Of a stretch of 64,000 nucleotides of DNA, positions 25,928 through 40,140 are shown one piece after another. Both the position numbers and the translations under genes were made by a program. The first letter of the stretch is position 1. The number at the start of each line of letters is the position of its first letter. Source of the DNA: Hybos culiciformis (Eukaryota; Arthropoda; Insecta; Diptera; Hybotidae); assembly GCA_964007475.1 (NCBI GenBank), contig OZ023275.1, positions 14,859,829 through 14,923,828 of the forward strand, in the 5' to 3' direction. The notes beneath the pieces are model-generated. The model saw only the letters and a list, made by a program, of their open reading frames with translations, had not been told where the DNA came from and searched no databases.

Positions 25928-27694
25928 ATCATATATTTTATTCTGATACCTTCCACGAAAAAAAATTAAAAAGGGTTCCTTTATTGTATTTAATAATGTA
26001 AGTTTGCTTAAATCCGTATTAAATATAATGTATTTAAATGTATTTTATATAAATATTTAATTGCTTCAAAATATTGCATTTACCAATAATATATATTTTA
26101 AAATTTATTGAATAAATATTAACATTAATTATTTAAAATAAATTCAGAGTCATGTTAAGCTCATATTAAATTATTTATAATTTATATATAATATACATAA
26201 TATATCAAAATTTTGTTTATTTCAGTTCTAACAACAACAAAAATAATCATAAGTAAACAAGTTTAAAACAACATATTATTCAATCGAAAACATTTTCATT
26301 TTAATATTTAACTTATGAATTTTAAATTGATTTGAATTAAAAATCTATATAAGCACATTTGCAATAAAATTAGTTCATTGAATTGAAAAAAAAAAAAAAG
26401 AATTATTACAAAAATGAAAATATAAAATATTTATAACAAAAATATTGAATTTTTTTTTTTTACTCCTTTTTATTTTAAGAATAAAATAATGAAATTATGC
26501 AACCTCAAAAGCTATCGACATATTGACAATTTTATTATCCCCACATTTTTAATCTTTTTTCCCTACAACTAAGGGAACATTGAAGTTAACATAATATCAT
26601 CAAAGAAACCAAGTATCACTTAAAAGTTTATTTTATATTGACTATTCATAAAACTATTTTGTTTTCCTACTACATCAAAAAAATATAGAAGAATGTATAT
26701 CCTTTAAATCTAAATATGCTAGTAGTAGTACAGTAGCAGCAATAGTATAAGCTTATAGGACTTGCCTTATTTTAAAAAAAATATCTATAACTGTACGTAT
26801 GTTTAATATAAAATTTGTTTTAATTAAACCTATACCCAATTAAAAACCATTTTGTCATCTAAACTAATTTTATTTTCGAATCTTTATTTATAATATAATT
26901 ATTATGCCATGACCTTTATAAATGGTATTATTAAGTTTCAAATAAATTGAAATTTATGGATAGTATGCCAGTATTTAGAATGATAAGCCAAAGATTTATT
27001 TAGTTATATTTAAATATTATAAAGATGTATATTGGATTGTGATTGTAATTATATTTTTTGTTTACTCATTGCCAGGATAAATTAACTCATTATAAAAACA
27101 TATGGATACATATCATTTATGTACAAAGTTATGTTTTGCTTCAAAAATATATACATGAAACTAATTCAACATATAAATGTATCGTTATAAAATAATCAAC
27201 AGTATAACATATCAAATATTAAAATGTATCAACATTATATATTTCAAATTGTATCAACATAAAAATTCAATAACGATCTGCACATATATATTACTTGTGT
27301 AAAATTGTATGTTTTGTGTGTACTATATGATATTCGAATAAATATTCTAATATCAAAAATAATATTCAAAATGAAAACTACATGCATGTATGATGTATCT
27401 ATACATACCTATTTGGATAATAAAATAGCCCTGTTGAAACCTATTGCTGCAAAATCCCATATTTTATTTTTAGTAATTTAGGTTTCATAAAAAGGATAAA
27501 AATTAAATTTGATTTATTTCCCATATAAAGTATATATAATATGTAACATTCCTACTACAAATTTACAGAAAAATTCTTAGTTTGATAAAATTTTATGATT
27601 TACAATTCTTATTCTATATATATATACATATAACGTATATATATGTTAGATGTAATTAGTTTTTTAAAATTGATTTTAATTACACCTAAAGTGC
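25928..27694. other. AT-rich stretch, nothing recognised
   Basis: Short TATATA runs and poly-A tracts, with no supported gene or bounded repeat. Confidence 0.5.
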
Positions 27695-28282
27695 TGTCTC
27701 CACTTCAGTGTGAAACGTGTTTTACACAGGAAAGTAGTTTCGTTCTTCGTTTAAAGTAGTTTTGTCCATATAAAAATTTGAAGTTGTTTGTAATAAGTTT
27801 TGCCCAAAACTAGTAAAATTTAGGGGTGCCAGCCATACAAATTCACAATTTTTTAAGAAATTTTCACTCAATATGGCACACTTTTTGTTGGATGGATCAA
27901 AAATTGGAAAAAAAATACAAAAAATCAACCGGTTGTCAAAAATATGTAAATAAAAATATTTGTAAGCAAAATATAATTTATTATTTGAATGCAAAATATA
28001 ATTAAAATATTTGAAAAATTTGAAATATTTTATGAGTAATAATTTTTTGCGACTATCCTTTTTTTTTTTATTTTTATTTTTTTTATTTAAAAATTATGAA
28101 TTGGAAAAAATTGTTTTAAATTAAATGTTTTGTTATTAAAATATTATTTTGTTTACTTCAATATTAAAAGTTTACAAATAATTTTTTTTTTTTCGTCATG
28201 TCAAAGTAAACATAGAATTTGTAGTGTATACGCTTGTAGTTTTAAACATGTTTAACACTACTTTAAACCTGAAGTGGAGACA
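27695..28282. mobile_element. Non-autonomous DNA transposon of about 590 bp
   Basis: A 14-bp terminal repeat TGTCTCCACTTCAG (27695-27708) has an exact reverse complement at 28269-28282. Inner sequences GTTTAAAGTAGT (left) and ACTACTTTAAAC (right) are also inverted. No clear target duplication could be placed. The minus-strand frame 27722-27994 shows no transposase motifs. Confidence 0.6.
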
Positions 28283-28880
28283 AGGTATAAAATGTTTCTT
28301 TAATAAAAACTACTAATTGAGCACATTTATTCATTAAAAGGATTTTACTCATAATTTAATAAAAAAAATTATATGTTCGATTTAATCGAAAAATAGAAAT
28401 TCTAGAGAATTCCATTAACAAAATGACCATTCGAAAGTTTTATAGACTGAAATTTAAATTTACTATTGATTCTTGTTTAAGACAAATGTATTTTCCTGAC
28501 TAACATGATCCCCATAGTCACATATTAATATAAGTAGTTTAACAAAAAAAAAATATATATAATACTCTTTTATTTTTTCGAATTTGAACTATACCCTACT
28601 ATCTATCTAAAAATTGAATTATTTTTTGAAATCATTTTGGGAAAATAAAAGGTTCCGGAATTTTTATTCATTTTTTATTTATTTTTTTTTCCAAAAAAGA
28701 AGCTTTTAAATAAATAAATAAAAAAAAAAATTATGAATTCATGAGAAACACCTAAGGCCATTATAGAAAGAACAAAACACCAGAACAAAATTCAAATCAA
28801 CATTTTTCACATATAATATATTTGTTGTATGTGATTCTAAAATTCCTATGAGAAAATTGTTTATTGTATTTTTATTTTAG

Positions 28881-28950
28881 ACAAAGGGCCAACAGTACAA
28901 AGGGCCAACAGGCCTACGTGCAAGGAGGGTGGTAAGCCCTCCGCCCGTGC
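28881..28950 (+). other. GC-rich island: 16-bp tandem repeat, hairpin and splice-like borders
   Basis: After TTTTATTTTAG come two copies of ACAAAGGGCCAACAG(T/G) (28881-28896, 28897-28912). Then comes GGAGGG...CCCTCC (stem 28924-28929/28937-28942), overlapping a good donor motif GTG|GTAAGC at 28932. All three frames are open through 28931. It could be a short exon, a non-coding exon or a transposon end; I do not recognise it. Confidence 0.4.
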
Positions 28951-29306
28951 AACCTAACCATTTTTATTTTAAACTTAATAATTTGATAACACAAAAAAAA
29001 AAAAAACAATTCAAAACTTTATTTTCAAATTTCATGGAATTCATGAAGCCATTATAATGGTTATAATATTCATGTTTTCTATATTTATACAACATTTTCA
29101 TATTTTCTTTTACTTTTATCGATTGTTGTCCCAAGAAAATATAATTCATACTTAGAAGTTCAATTCTATTTTAAAAAATAAGGTAATAAGCAAAAAAAAA
29201 TTGATATAATTATCTGGAAAACAAATCAAATAAAATTTTATATAATAACACATATATACATAAATCCAAATATAAATCCAAATTATTCTATATATATATA
29301 TATATA

Positions 29307-31210
29307 TTAGGCTGGTTCACAAAAATTTTTTTTTTGCCGCCCATTCAGATTCTGAAAGTCTACATCAAGAAACGAAATACGTCTTCTTTGATTTTTCGAA
29401 ATTTTGTTTCCCCATCAAGCGCAACCAGTTTTTGTGATGTTTGAGGCCTAGACCTAATAAGGTGGGTTCAAAACTCTGTAACTTTTTTCTCTTTGAATTT
29501 TTTTTCGTCCTTTTTTTTTGGTTTAACTGTCTTGATGTTCCCTTCATTTTTTGTTAACATCGTAAGGCGATACGACTTATCCTTTTTTTTTTACAACTCT
29601 CTAAAGGAGAATTTAAACTTTTGTCCCCATTTTATTTTTACTTTAAGACACCATATCTTTTCTAATTTTAAGAGAAACATTTTTTTTTTTTTTTTTCATA
29701 AATTTGGCATAAATTTTCATCATTTTTAGCATTATAACTAAAAGATAAAATTCTATTAAGTTCTGGTTTTTAAGCTACAATTAATTTTACGACATTAAAA
29801 GTTTCACTTTCGTAATGCATTGGTCATTTGATTCATTTGTTAACTGATCTATTTTTTTTAAATAGGAATCAAAAAAGGAGATTTAGAATAGAAATAAATA
29901 AGAATTTAAAAATTGTTTTAAATTTATATTTATTTATGATTAATTTTTTTCAATTAATTTTAAAAATATTTGTTTTTCCAATAATCGCCATGTTTGGCCG
30001 ATGCTGGCTCACGATTTGGAGAATAATTTGTGTTTGAGTCTCGTCAGAAGTTAACGATGTGTTAAATTCCGTCATTAATGCAACACTCCTCTCGGCGTTG
30101 TCATTAACAACTTGTAACTTCTGAACTAATCGAAGGACGTCTTGATATCCTGCATCAGATTTCCATAGAGCTGGATCAATGTCTAAAAACTCAATAGATA
30201 TTTTCAAGCATTGACAAAAATTCCATCGAATTTTGATTTGCCTAAAATACAACTGCAGAATTTAGTCACTAAAAATTCTTTAAATTTTTTTCAATGCTTG
30301 AAAATATCTACTGAATTTTTAGACAAGAATCCAGCTCTATGGAAATCTGATGTAGGATATCAAGACGGCCTTCGATTAGTTCAGAAGTTACAAGTTGTTA
30401 ATGACAACGCCGAGAGGAGTGTTGCATTAATGACGGAATTTAACACATCGTTAACTTCTGACGAAACTCAAAAACAAATTATTCTCCAAATCGTGAGCCA
30501 GCATCGGCCAAACATGGCGATTATTGGAAAATCAAATATTTTTAAAATTAATTGAAAAAAATTACTCATAAATAAATATAAATTTAAAACAATTTTTAAA
30601 TTCTTATTTATTTCTATTCTAAATCTCCTTTTTTGATTCCTATTTAAAAAAAATAGATCAGTTAACAAATGAATCAAATGACCAATGCATTACGAAAGTG
30701 AAACTTTTAATGTCGTAAAATTAATTGTAGCTTAAAAACCAGAACTTAATAGAATTTTATCTTTTAGTTATAATGCTAAAAATGATGAAAATTTATGCCA
30801 AATTTATGAAAAAAAAAAAAAAAAATGTTTCTCTTAAAATTAGAAAAGATATGGTGTCTTAAAGTAAAAATAAAATGGGGACAAAAGTTTAAATTCACCT
30901 TTAGAGAGTTGTAAAAAAAAAAGGATAAGTCGTATAGTCTTACCATGTTAACAAAAAATGAAGGGAGCATCAAGACAGTTAAACCAAAAAAAAAAGGAGG
31001 AAAAAAAATTCAAAGAGAAAAAAGTTACAGAGTTTTGAACCCACCTTATTAGGTCTAGGCCTCAGCCATCACAAAAACTGGTTGCGCTTGATGGGGAAAC
31101 AAAATTTCGAAAAATCTAAGAGCGTTTTCTCGTTTTTTTTATTTAATTGTTTGAAATCTGCATGGGCGGCAAGAAAATCTCAACATGACCTCAAAAATGA
31201 ACCAGTCTAA
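29307..31210. mobile_element. 1.9-kb foldback element (mariner-like ends) with duplicated coding segment
   Basis: The ends are TTAGGCTGGTTCA and TGAACCAGTCTAA inside TA repeats, resembling mariner-type TIRs (TTAGGTTGG...). The arms (29307-30224 and 30291-31210) are almost complete inverted copies around a 66-bp centre. Each arm encodes, outward from the centre, about 85 residues containing PALWKSD, GYQD, LRLVQKLQVVNDNAERSVAL, TSDET and QHRPNMAIIGK (minus strand 30252-29950, plus strand 30211-30555). The two translations differ at only a few residues. I cannot name the protein. The VNDxAER and QHR pattern feels like one seen in uncharacterised arthropod transposon-related proteins (memory, weak). 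Confidence 0.8.
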
Positions 31211-34200
31211 TATATATATATATGAAACTTAAAAACCAAGTTATAAAATCAATAAAGAAAAGTTTTATTTCAAAAAAAAAATAGTATTATTTAAAACTAA
31301 AATTTTTGTTTTTCTTCTTTTTTTATTTTTGTAGCAAAACAAATGATAATGTCTGTGCACTTACTTATACCAAGTCTTAAAAAAGAAGTACATACGAACT
31401 GAACAAATTACTATATATCTGATAAAATTAAAAATAACAAATATCAAACTGAAAACATAAATTAAACCATAATCATATTTATGATATATTTTGATTTTTT
31501 AATAGTTTTGTTTTTTAATGTTAAGATAGTGTCACATCAAAAAAATTTCCGCAAATGAAAATAAAATAAAATGAAATAAAATTGTATGCTTTTTATTTAT
31601 ACTTGTTTGGAAAGATATAAAAATAGTTAAAATGAAGCTAAAAAAAATACATTTATTTTCCTTATCAAAAAAAAAAAGAAGAAATTTGTAATTGAGAAAA
31701 AATTAATTTATGTATAAAAATAATAATTTTTAAAATTTAAGCTGATAAAGAAATTTTATAACAATAATAATTATCTCTATTTAGTCTATTTCTATTTTAT
31801 TTTGATTTCAAAATGTAACCTAGGTATATAATATATACACAAAACTCGGTGTACTGAAATGAAAATAAATCATAGCTCTTTTAAAATGTAAATTACACTA
31901 AAATTATTTTACAGATAATAATCAACTAACAATAAAATTCTAAGAACATGATTATTATAACTTTTTACACCCCAAAAATATATATGTACAAGTATATGTA
32001 TTAAAATCTTAATAAATACGATATTATAATATTACATTTTACATGTAGAAAATAAGATACATAAATTTTTGTTATATAGGGCATTTCCATTTTAGAAGGA
32101 AAATTTTAGCAATTTTAAATTTTTTTATTTATAAATATTTTGAATATTTTTTCAAGCTTATGTATTATAATCATCTGAGAGTAGGTAACCGGCAGTAATT
32201 TCTATGAATAAAATATATAATTTGAGTTAACAAATATACGATATTCAGTCAAAAAATTAATCATTCATTTACGATCGCACTGTTCTTTTGAAGTTGAAAA
32301 GCCACAATTTCTTTAATAAAATTAGAAAAGAAAATTATTCTTAATTTTCATAATTTTAGTAAATTTTGTTGGCTTTTTAAAATTAAACAAAAATACACAA
32401 TTTTTAAAATTTTTCAAAATCAATAAGATCGAGCCAGACCTCAATTAACAATTTTTTTATGGATCTCTATTTTCGTTGTCTCCACACAATAGAAATGCCC
32501 TGTACCAGAATTTTGTTTAGTCTTCTTTAAGCGTTCATTGTTCGTTATAAAATATTTCCTCTTTAACAAGAATATAATAAAATATATTATATTCTTAGAA
32601 TTCCAGCAGATCAATGTCAAAAAATTTGATTTCCTTCAGAGATAATTAAAGTGCGGTTAACTTTTAATGTAGAAAATAATTAACAAAGTTTACATAAATA
32701 TAAATATAATTTTTATTTTTATTTATTGTGATTTTGATAAACTTTTTGTACATAAATAAAAAAAAGTAATAATATCCTATGTTCATAACTATATATAATA
32801 AAAATATACCACTGATATTATTTTTATTATGTGTATTTTTATAAATAATTTAATGTTTTTCATAAATTTAAAATAATCAGAATTTTATAGGTACATACAA
32901 CTTAGATTTCACGAAAACAAACAAAACTTCTATCTCATTATTATTAAAAAGCATTGTGAAACTTTTATTATAATTTTAAAAAATTATGAACTAATAATAA
33001 TTACAAGTTTTTAACCCAAAGCAATAATCCTTCAAAAACTTTCTCATTGTTATATTATTGTCTGCTGTACAGAAGAAGTGAAATATTTAAATAGATCTAA
33101 AGGAAATTTTAATTTTCAGAAAAATTTATAAAATAGTGCAATATCTTAAAGAAAAATAATAATAATATCTTTATTGCCTGTCTACGGTTAAGTTGTTAAT
33201 TTTTTTTTTTTTTTTAACAAGAACAGAAGAATTTTTCTAGAATGAAAAGTTAAAAAAAAAATAAAATAAAACAATTTATTGGTTCTGAGAATGAATAAAA
33301 TTTTGAAGACTAAGATTATTTTTATGGTATAATAAGATTAACTTTTAAAATATTCATTGAATGTTTGGATTTTGTTGAATATGATCACAAAGCTATGTGT
33401 ATTATCGCAATCAAATGGAAAAATTTTCTTTTCAAGTACACACAATAAAAGTTTTGTAATTTTTAACAATGGTTAAGTCTCCGATTAAGTTCAAGGATTT
33501 GGACTGAGAGCGGGAAATATATTTTCATGAAAATCTCTTTAAAGATCGATCGTAAGATCCTAAAAAATATTGAACATTAAAGTATTTAAATGTAGACGAC
33601 CGTATTACTTTTGAAAATTCGAATCGCGACCAAACTTTAGAATTAACTTCTGGAAAAATTGTTATTAATTAATATTACTTTTTCAATTAATATTTCCCAT
33701 TCAAATAAATATAGAAAACAATCAAATTGAAAATATTAAATGGAATTCATTTTTTTTAATATTTTAATATGCAGTTATGGTTAGATGAATAAAGTTTCTT
33801 AAAAATCCAAATTTAATTAAAAGTTTAGTAAGAAAAACAAAAGAAAATTAAATGATTTTCTCTAACACCACTGACGCTGTAAGAAATTTGGAATGCATAA
33901 ATTTGCTGTTCATTTCATCGGTATGGATTAGGTAAATGTAAATTATATGGTATACATAATGTAATTTAATACTATTATTTCGGCAAGGAATAGTGTTTCG
34001 AAATTGCCTTCAAGAAAAGTACCCGATACTAACTTTCAATGGCAGGATACTGAATTGCTCACTACTTTTACGGCTGGCGATAATTTTCAATAAAAATAAT
34101 TAATTTAAATATTAAAGCAATATATTTTGCACGTTTTTGTGGCTTTAAAATTTTCAATAAATTAAAATTCTTTAGTGGCCGTGTCAAATAATTTTCAAAT

Positions 34201-35978
34201 ATATCAAAAATATACCAAATTCATAAATTCAGTAGATAGCGATACTTCACTTTCTGGCTAAATAACGACGTATATTTAATTTATTTAAAATTATTTACTT
34301 TGAATTGATAATTTTCGTTTTATACACTGAAACTAGGTTTTTTTTTTGAATAATTTTGACTTTTTATTATTTTCTCAAGATGTAATAATCTATTTAAATC
34401 AACAAACTCATTTATGAATTAAAGTTTTTTTATGATCTCCAATCGTTTAATTTATGTTTTAATCAAATAAATTTTACAGTTTTCATATTTAATTTCGATA
34501 ACATTATATTATATGCCTCTACTTTATTCAAAAATTTTAACAAAATTATTATTTTTTTTTATAATAATAATAATTAAATTAATAATTCATTAAATTGTTT
34601 TATTTATTGAAAAATTATTCAAAGATTTTAATTGATCTCTTGATAATTATTGACAATTTTTTTTTTCTTTTTCTTTTACTTTTTATAACTAATAATATTT
34701 TAACTGTCTTCAATTCCTGTTAACAACACTTCGTAACTTAAAATTACAGAAACTTTTAACACTACACGCAATTGAATATCACACAATAACTGAAAAATAT
34801 AATAATAATAAACAATAATAAATTCTGATTAAATTGCCTCTTTTTTAATAAAAGTTGTAATAACAATGAATAAAAATGATAGAAGAAAAAGGACTCGTTT
34901 AATTTCTGTTTACGTCCTGTTAACTCAATTTTCACTATAATATACAAAAACTCACTTAAACCGCCAAATTTAAAAATTTAATATAAAGTAAGTATGCGTA
35001 CAAAAAGAATAATAATAAATTTCCTTTATGTGTTAGTGAACTTGTTAAAAGGATATAGATAAAAAAAAAAAGTATATAAAATAAAGATAAAATACAAATT
35101 TAAACGTTGTTATTATACTGACAAGAAAATGAAAATTTTATACACATGAAAATTTTCTTCTTTTTCTTTTTTTTTTTTGTAGTTGTGACATTGTTGAGTT
35201 AAATTCTACATAACATTATTAGATTTTTAAGATTCTTTTTTTTTTTATTAAATGAAAGCTAAAGGATTTGTTATTTCACACAAAATCTCTCTTAAAATTT
35301 ATTATTTTCCCTAGCGCTAGCTTTATTTATTTATTATTATTATTATTATTAAAGTAATTGTTCTCATACAGAGAGAAGAGTGCTATTATTAAATATGTAA
35401 AAATAAAAATGAGTTAGATGTTTAACAAAAAAAAGAAAAAAAAGCTTGTTGAAAAAGTCAAAATATATTATTTAGACTTTTAGAGAGATATATACATACC
35501 AAAGATGGTAATGGAATTATTGTGAAATTTTTTGTTCTTCTGTTTTTCTTTACAAAGGTACAAGATTTTTTTGAGAATTTTCCACATAGAGTAAATTATT
35601 AATTTAGTCCACAAATTATAACCTAATGAAGAATTTTCACATTATTAATGCAAATAGAAGAGCTTGCCTAAATCTCTAATATTATATTTCGAAAGGTACA
35701 TGTATACTGAAAAAACAAACTAGTAGATGCCTTTAACAAGATTATTTATTAATAATAGCAAGGAAAATAAGCTCTTCGCTTTTACATTTTCATACACATC
35801 TATATATATATATGATTAAAACGATATCCGTTGTAAAAATTTTAGAAATTCAATTCCGTTGCTAGAAAAACACTATCAACTATAATTCCGGTGCAGTAAC
35901 TTTTGCTAAAATTCATTTGGTATAACATTTTCAACGACAATGCGTTTCTAATGGTCTCTGTGTTACGAATTATTAAGA
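31211..35978. other. AT-rich stretch, nothing bounded
   Basis: Includes a (TTA)n run near 35331-35351 and slightly less AT-rich patches at 33470-33660 and 33870-34100 without open frames. No gene is supported. Confidence 0.5.
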
Positions 35979-36023
35979 TCTTTAAAATCACACTCTTTAA
36001 AATCACAATCTTTAAAATCACAC
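35979..36023. repeat. 15-bp tandem repeat, 3 copies
   Basis: TCTTTAAAATCACAC / TCTTTAAAATCACAA / TCTTTAAAATCACAC, directly repeated with a single difference in the middle unit. Confidence 0.9.
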
Positions 36024-38221
36024 TAGTGAACTAAAGTTCATATATCTGCAAAACATTTAAATATTTTATTCAAATCTAAAAACAATTACATAGATTGCAT
36101 AGAAATTTAGAAATATTATTTTATTTATAAAAAAATCAAAAAAAAATAAATTACGTTAAAGCAAAATTTTCACGTATTTACATCAAGTTATAAATTTTTT
36201 TTAACAATTATGTATACTCGTCAGTCCAATAAAAGGTTTTTACAAAACATTCTTCATTTACAAACATTATTCATTTAAGAAGTAGTTCTGCTATAGTGGC
36301 TGTATTATTTTGTATAAATAATGCGTTTTGAAATTTTATTACAAAATGTCTGCAATCGCACTCGAAAAAGTTTTGACATTATCTTTAATTATCATCTCTA
36401 GGGGAATAAGCATTCTTTTTTTTTATTTATTTAATTTTAAATCTGTACCATTCTGCTTTATAAAATGGTTCTGAAAGATTCAAAAATAATTTTAAGTTCC
36501 AAAATACAACGTAGAAAAAAAAATTGTTAATCAGAATTTTTATGAGAATAAAAAAAGAATCTCTTAACTACTAGTTTAATAATTAACTTCGTACATTGCT
36601 TTTTTTTCAAATCAACGACAGCTTTAAGTTATTACTTTCATTTTTTTAAATACCTACCTACTACCTAAATAAATTTCTATAAATCTTTTTCTAGTGTAAT
36701 ACATCTAGGTTTTTTTTTTTGTACAATGACGACATCATAAGAATTTATTTTACCAATAAAGCATGGGATACAAAAAAAAATAAAAATGTTTATTATTACA
36801 AAACAAGCGAAAGAAAAACATTAAATTCTTTTGGGTTTTCCATTCTAATGGGAAATTATTTTTTAGTGAATTATGCTACTTTATATTAAAAAATGTAAAC
36901 ATTAGCAAAAAAAAATTTAATAAAAGTTAAAGCATAAAAATTCTCTATACATAAATATTATATCTATACATAAATATATATTATAAATATTATATTTTCG
37001 CATATGATTTCATTATAAAATTTTGCTTTTTATTTCTATTTGTCAAAAAAAAAAATAGATATACATATAAAAAAAAAGTGGAAAACAGAAAAAATAATTC
37101 TAAATATTTTATGTTATTTATATTATTCTAAATACATATGATTTTCACTTTTATACATATTCTATTATTATGAATTTTTGGTGTTTTTGTATCTTTGAGT
37201 CACTTCATTTGAAAAGTACGTAATAAAATTTTATCTCTGGCTGGACTAATGCAATATAAAAATTAATGAAATATTCAAGAATATTAATTACCAATGAATT
37301 TATATAGTTTCTATATAATATTTTCTTTGGCAGTGACATAAAATTTAAATCTAGTTTCAATAAAGTTTTTTTCTAAAAAGGACGAATTTTTTTTAATAAT
37401 GTCCATCTTCTCGCAAAAATTTAGTCAATTCCACGAATCCTTTATCATATTCCAAATTTCAAAAATTATTGTTCATTTACATAATTTTCCAACATATAAA
37501 TATAACTCTGCAACTTCAAGCTCTTAAAATTCTATTAAAAATATCTTTGAATAAATTATAAAGTTTTCAATTTCTTTTGCAACAACTCAAACTATGTTCA
37601 TTTTTATATATATTTTTGAAAACAAAATTATTTCTTTTTATATCACTTTTATGACATTTTTATGACTTCAATGACTTTATGTACATTTTTTTTTTTTGTA
37701 AAGTAAACATTATAAAATAAAAATGATTAAAAATGGGGAAAAAAAAAACTAAAGTAAAGTCAGTAATTTCCATAAGCAAACTGCAAGTGCATAATTTTAT
37801 AATTTTAATTAAAAGAGTTTTTTGTATAGCTATTTTTTTTTTTGCACTAAATAATGTAAAAAATAATAAATGTTACAACTTTATACCACCTGATGAATAT
37901 TTGCTTTTATTGCTCTAGGAGGTGATAAATTAAAAAGTGAATAAATATAACACCAATAGTATTATAATTATACCTTGCTAATAAAGTGAGAGGATAAAAT
38001 TGGTTCACGGTCTTCTCATAATATAAAAAAAAAAAAAAAATTATAAAATTTTGTCTGAGATTTAAAAAGAACCACAGGTCTTATATACCACATTATTTAA
38101 TTAAATAAATTAATAGATTATCTGATACTGATTGTGATTACTATGTTGAAAGATTTTCATCCACTATTTATATGAAATAGAAAAGTACTTCAAATTTCAT
38201 TCGAAAGAAAACTGTTTTCAG
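36024..38221. other. AT-rich stretch, nothing recognised
   Basis: A small direct repeat CTATACATAAATAT occurs twice near 36945-36975. There is no gene. Confidence 0.5.
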
Positions 38222-38503
38222 TTAAACCATTGAGTAATAATATTTATAAGAGGGACAGAATTTATACAATTAAATTTTTTTCTAACTAACTCAAAAATTA
38301 TGACAATATTTTTAATGTATTGAGTAAAATTTTTTAACTCAAATGTGTTTATTCTTAATTTTATTAGTTTTATTATTGTATTAAGAATAAACATATTTGA
38401 GTATGAAATTTTTATTCAATACATTGAAAATATTGTAATCATTTTTGAGTTATTTGAAAATAAAATTCTGACCCTCTTATAAATATTATTACTCAATGGT
38501 TAA
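38222..38503. mobile_element. 282-bp palindromic MITE with TTAA at both ends (piggyBac-like)
   Basis: TTAAACCATTGAGTAATA at 38222 faces TATTACTCAATGGTTAA ending at 38503. Almost the whole interval pairs: AATATTTATAAGAGGG/CCCTCTTATAAATATT, ACTCAAATGTGTTTATTCTT/AAGAATAAACATATTTGAGT, with the centre near 38368. TTAA flanks with CCA-type ends fit the piggyBac rule (TTAA target, CCY start); this assignment is inference. Confidence 0.75.
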
Positions 38504-40140
38504 ACATAAACTCTTAAAATACTTATATTTCATTTGTTTCTACTAAAATTGATATCGAGCTTGATTCATTTGAAATTTAAACCCTTCTTTCTATCGCTAA
38601 CGCTGCGCCGTATTGTAGTAATCGAATTTTTATACTACTATAGTTTTTCTTTGTTGTTGTTTGTTGTACTGTGTGTCTTATTATATATGTATTATTATGT
38701 ATACATAATATTAATGAAAACGTCGCATTTCTTAATTAATTTTTTTTTGTCTAGAAAAATACTTGAATTTTACTAAAAATTCTTTAATAAAACAGAATCT
38801 CATATGATGGAAAATAATAATTTCACTGTCAACTATTGGAACCTAAGATCCCAGATATAAGATTCGTAACGTAATACATATTTGATCAACTTTATTTTTA
38901 AAATTTATTCCAGTTAATTAAGTCGTTTTTTTTTTAACAATTGCATTAAACATAACGAATAACTACTTAATGGAATTTCACAAAAGTTGAAAACTCAATT
39001 ATTTATTGAATTCGGCAGGAATTTTATTAAAAAATTAATCATATAAATAAATGAAAAAAATAATTAAAATTCTTTTAACGACAACTTACAACTTACATTA
39101 TACTAATGAGGTGTAAATTCTATACTTACATATATTTTCATTTAATGTAGGTGCGATGAAAATTAATTTTTTGAGTTAAAAATAAGGTTAACGCTTTAAC
39201 TATATGTATGTATAAATCCTTTTTATTCACTTGTAAATAAAATGTAATTTGTGAGTAAAAAGTTTTAAAAATTTTCATTTTTTATTTTCACTTTTTTTTA
39301 TTATTATTATTTTCATGGGAATCACATCATATTATCATTTAGCTTATTATCCTTGAAATTTGCCATTAACCTTCATTATTTACATAAATTAAAATATTTG
39401 CCTCATTGCATCTAGTATAGTAGATGATGGCAAATACGTGTAGAATTAATTCAACACATTCTGAAAATATTTCATGATTTTTAAAGGTATATGAAAAAAT
39501 GCAAATTAGTTTAAATTTAAATATGTATGTATGTTGTATATATAAGTATGTACCTTGAACCTGTTTATTTTCAAACTTATTTGAAATTCAAAAAAATATA
39601 TTCAGCCCTGGTTTAACATAAAAATTTTTATTGCTTGAGTTTTTTTTTTTTTTTGTTTTTTTTTTTATATATATTTAGTATTATACTGTTTTTTTAATAT
39701 TATTCTTAATATTGTTTATTTTAATTACCAACAGAATAAAAATAAATTGTTAGAGAATTAAATATTCAAAAAATAGAATTTTTTTTTCATCTATTTTTAG
39801 GTTGAAAATCTTGTACCAATTCAAAGCATAAAATTAATATAAGTTAAATTTAATTTAATATTCACAGTAGTAACAACAACGCACATTTTAAACGTCTAAT
39901 TTTATTTTATTTTTAAAGCTTTCAAACTAAATTGCCACTTGATTTCTTCAAAAGTACTTTTAATTATATTTAATTACAAATATATAGTTTAATTAAATAT
40001 ATAAGATTCGGAAATTAAAGATTTCTCTGAAATTTTCCGCCCAAAAATTTATTACGAACAACTTATGTAGAGATTTTTCTTTCTGTATATAGCATATATC
40101 CATAATTATTGGTGTACAGAGAGTGACATAATAGTAGATT
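38504..40140. other. AT-rich stretch, nothing recognised
   Basis: Chance frames only (for example 38534-38776, hydrophobic and low-complexity). There is no bounded repeat. Confidence 0.5.

Noticed and set aside
25632..25946. A 104-residue protein on the plus strand
   Set aside because: It runs through a palindrome (25809-25906) and into AT-rich DNA; composition and context suggest chance.
29307..31210. Assembly artefact producing a mirror copy
   Set aside because: The arms differ by several substitutions and small indels and both ends have TIR-like sequence with TA flanks, so a real foldback is more likely, though long reads should confirm it.
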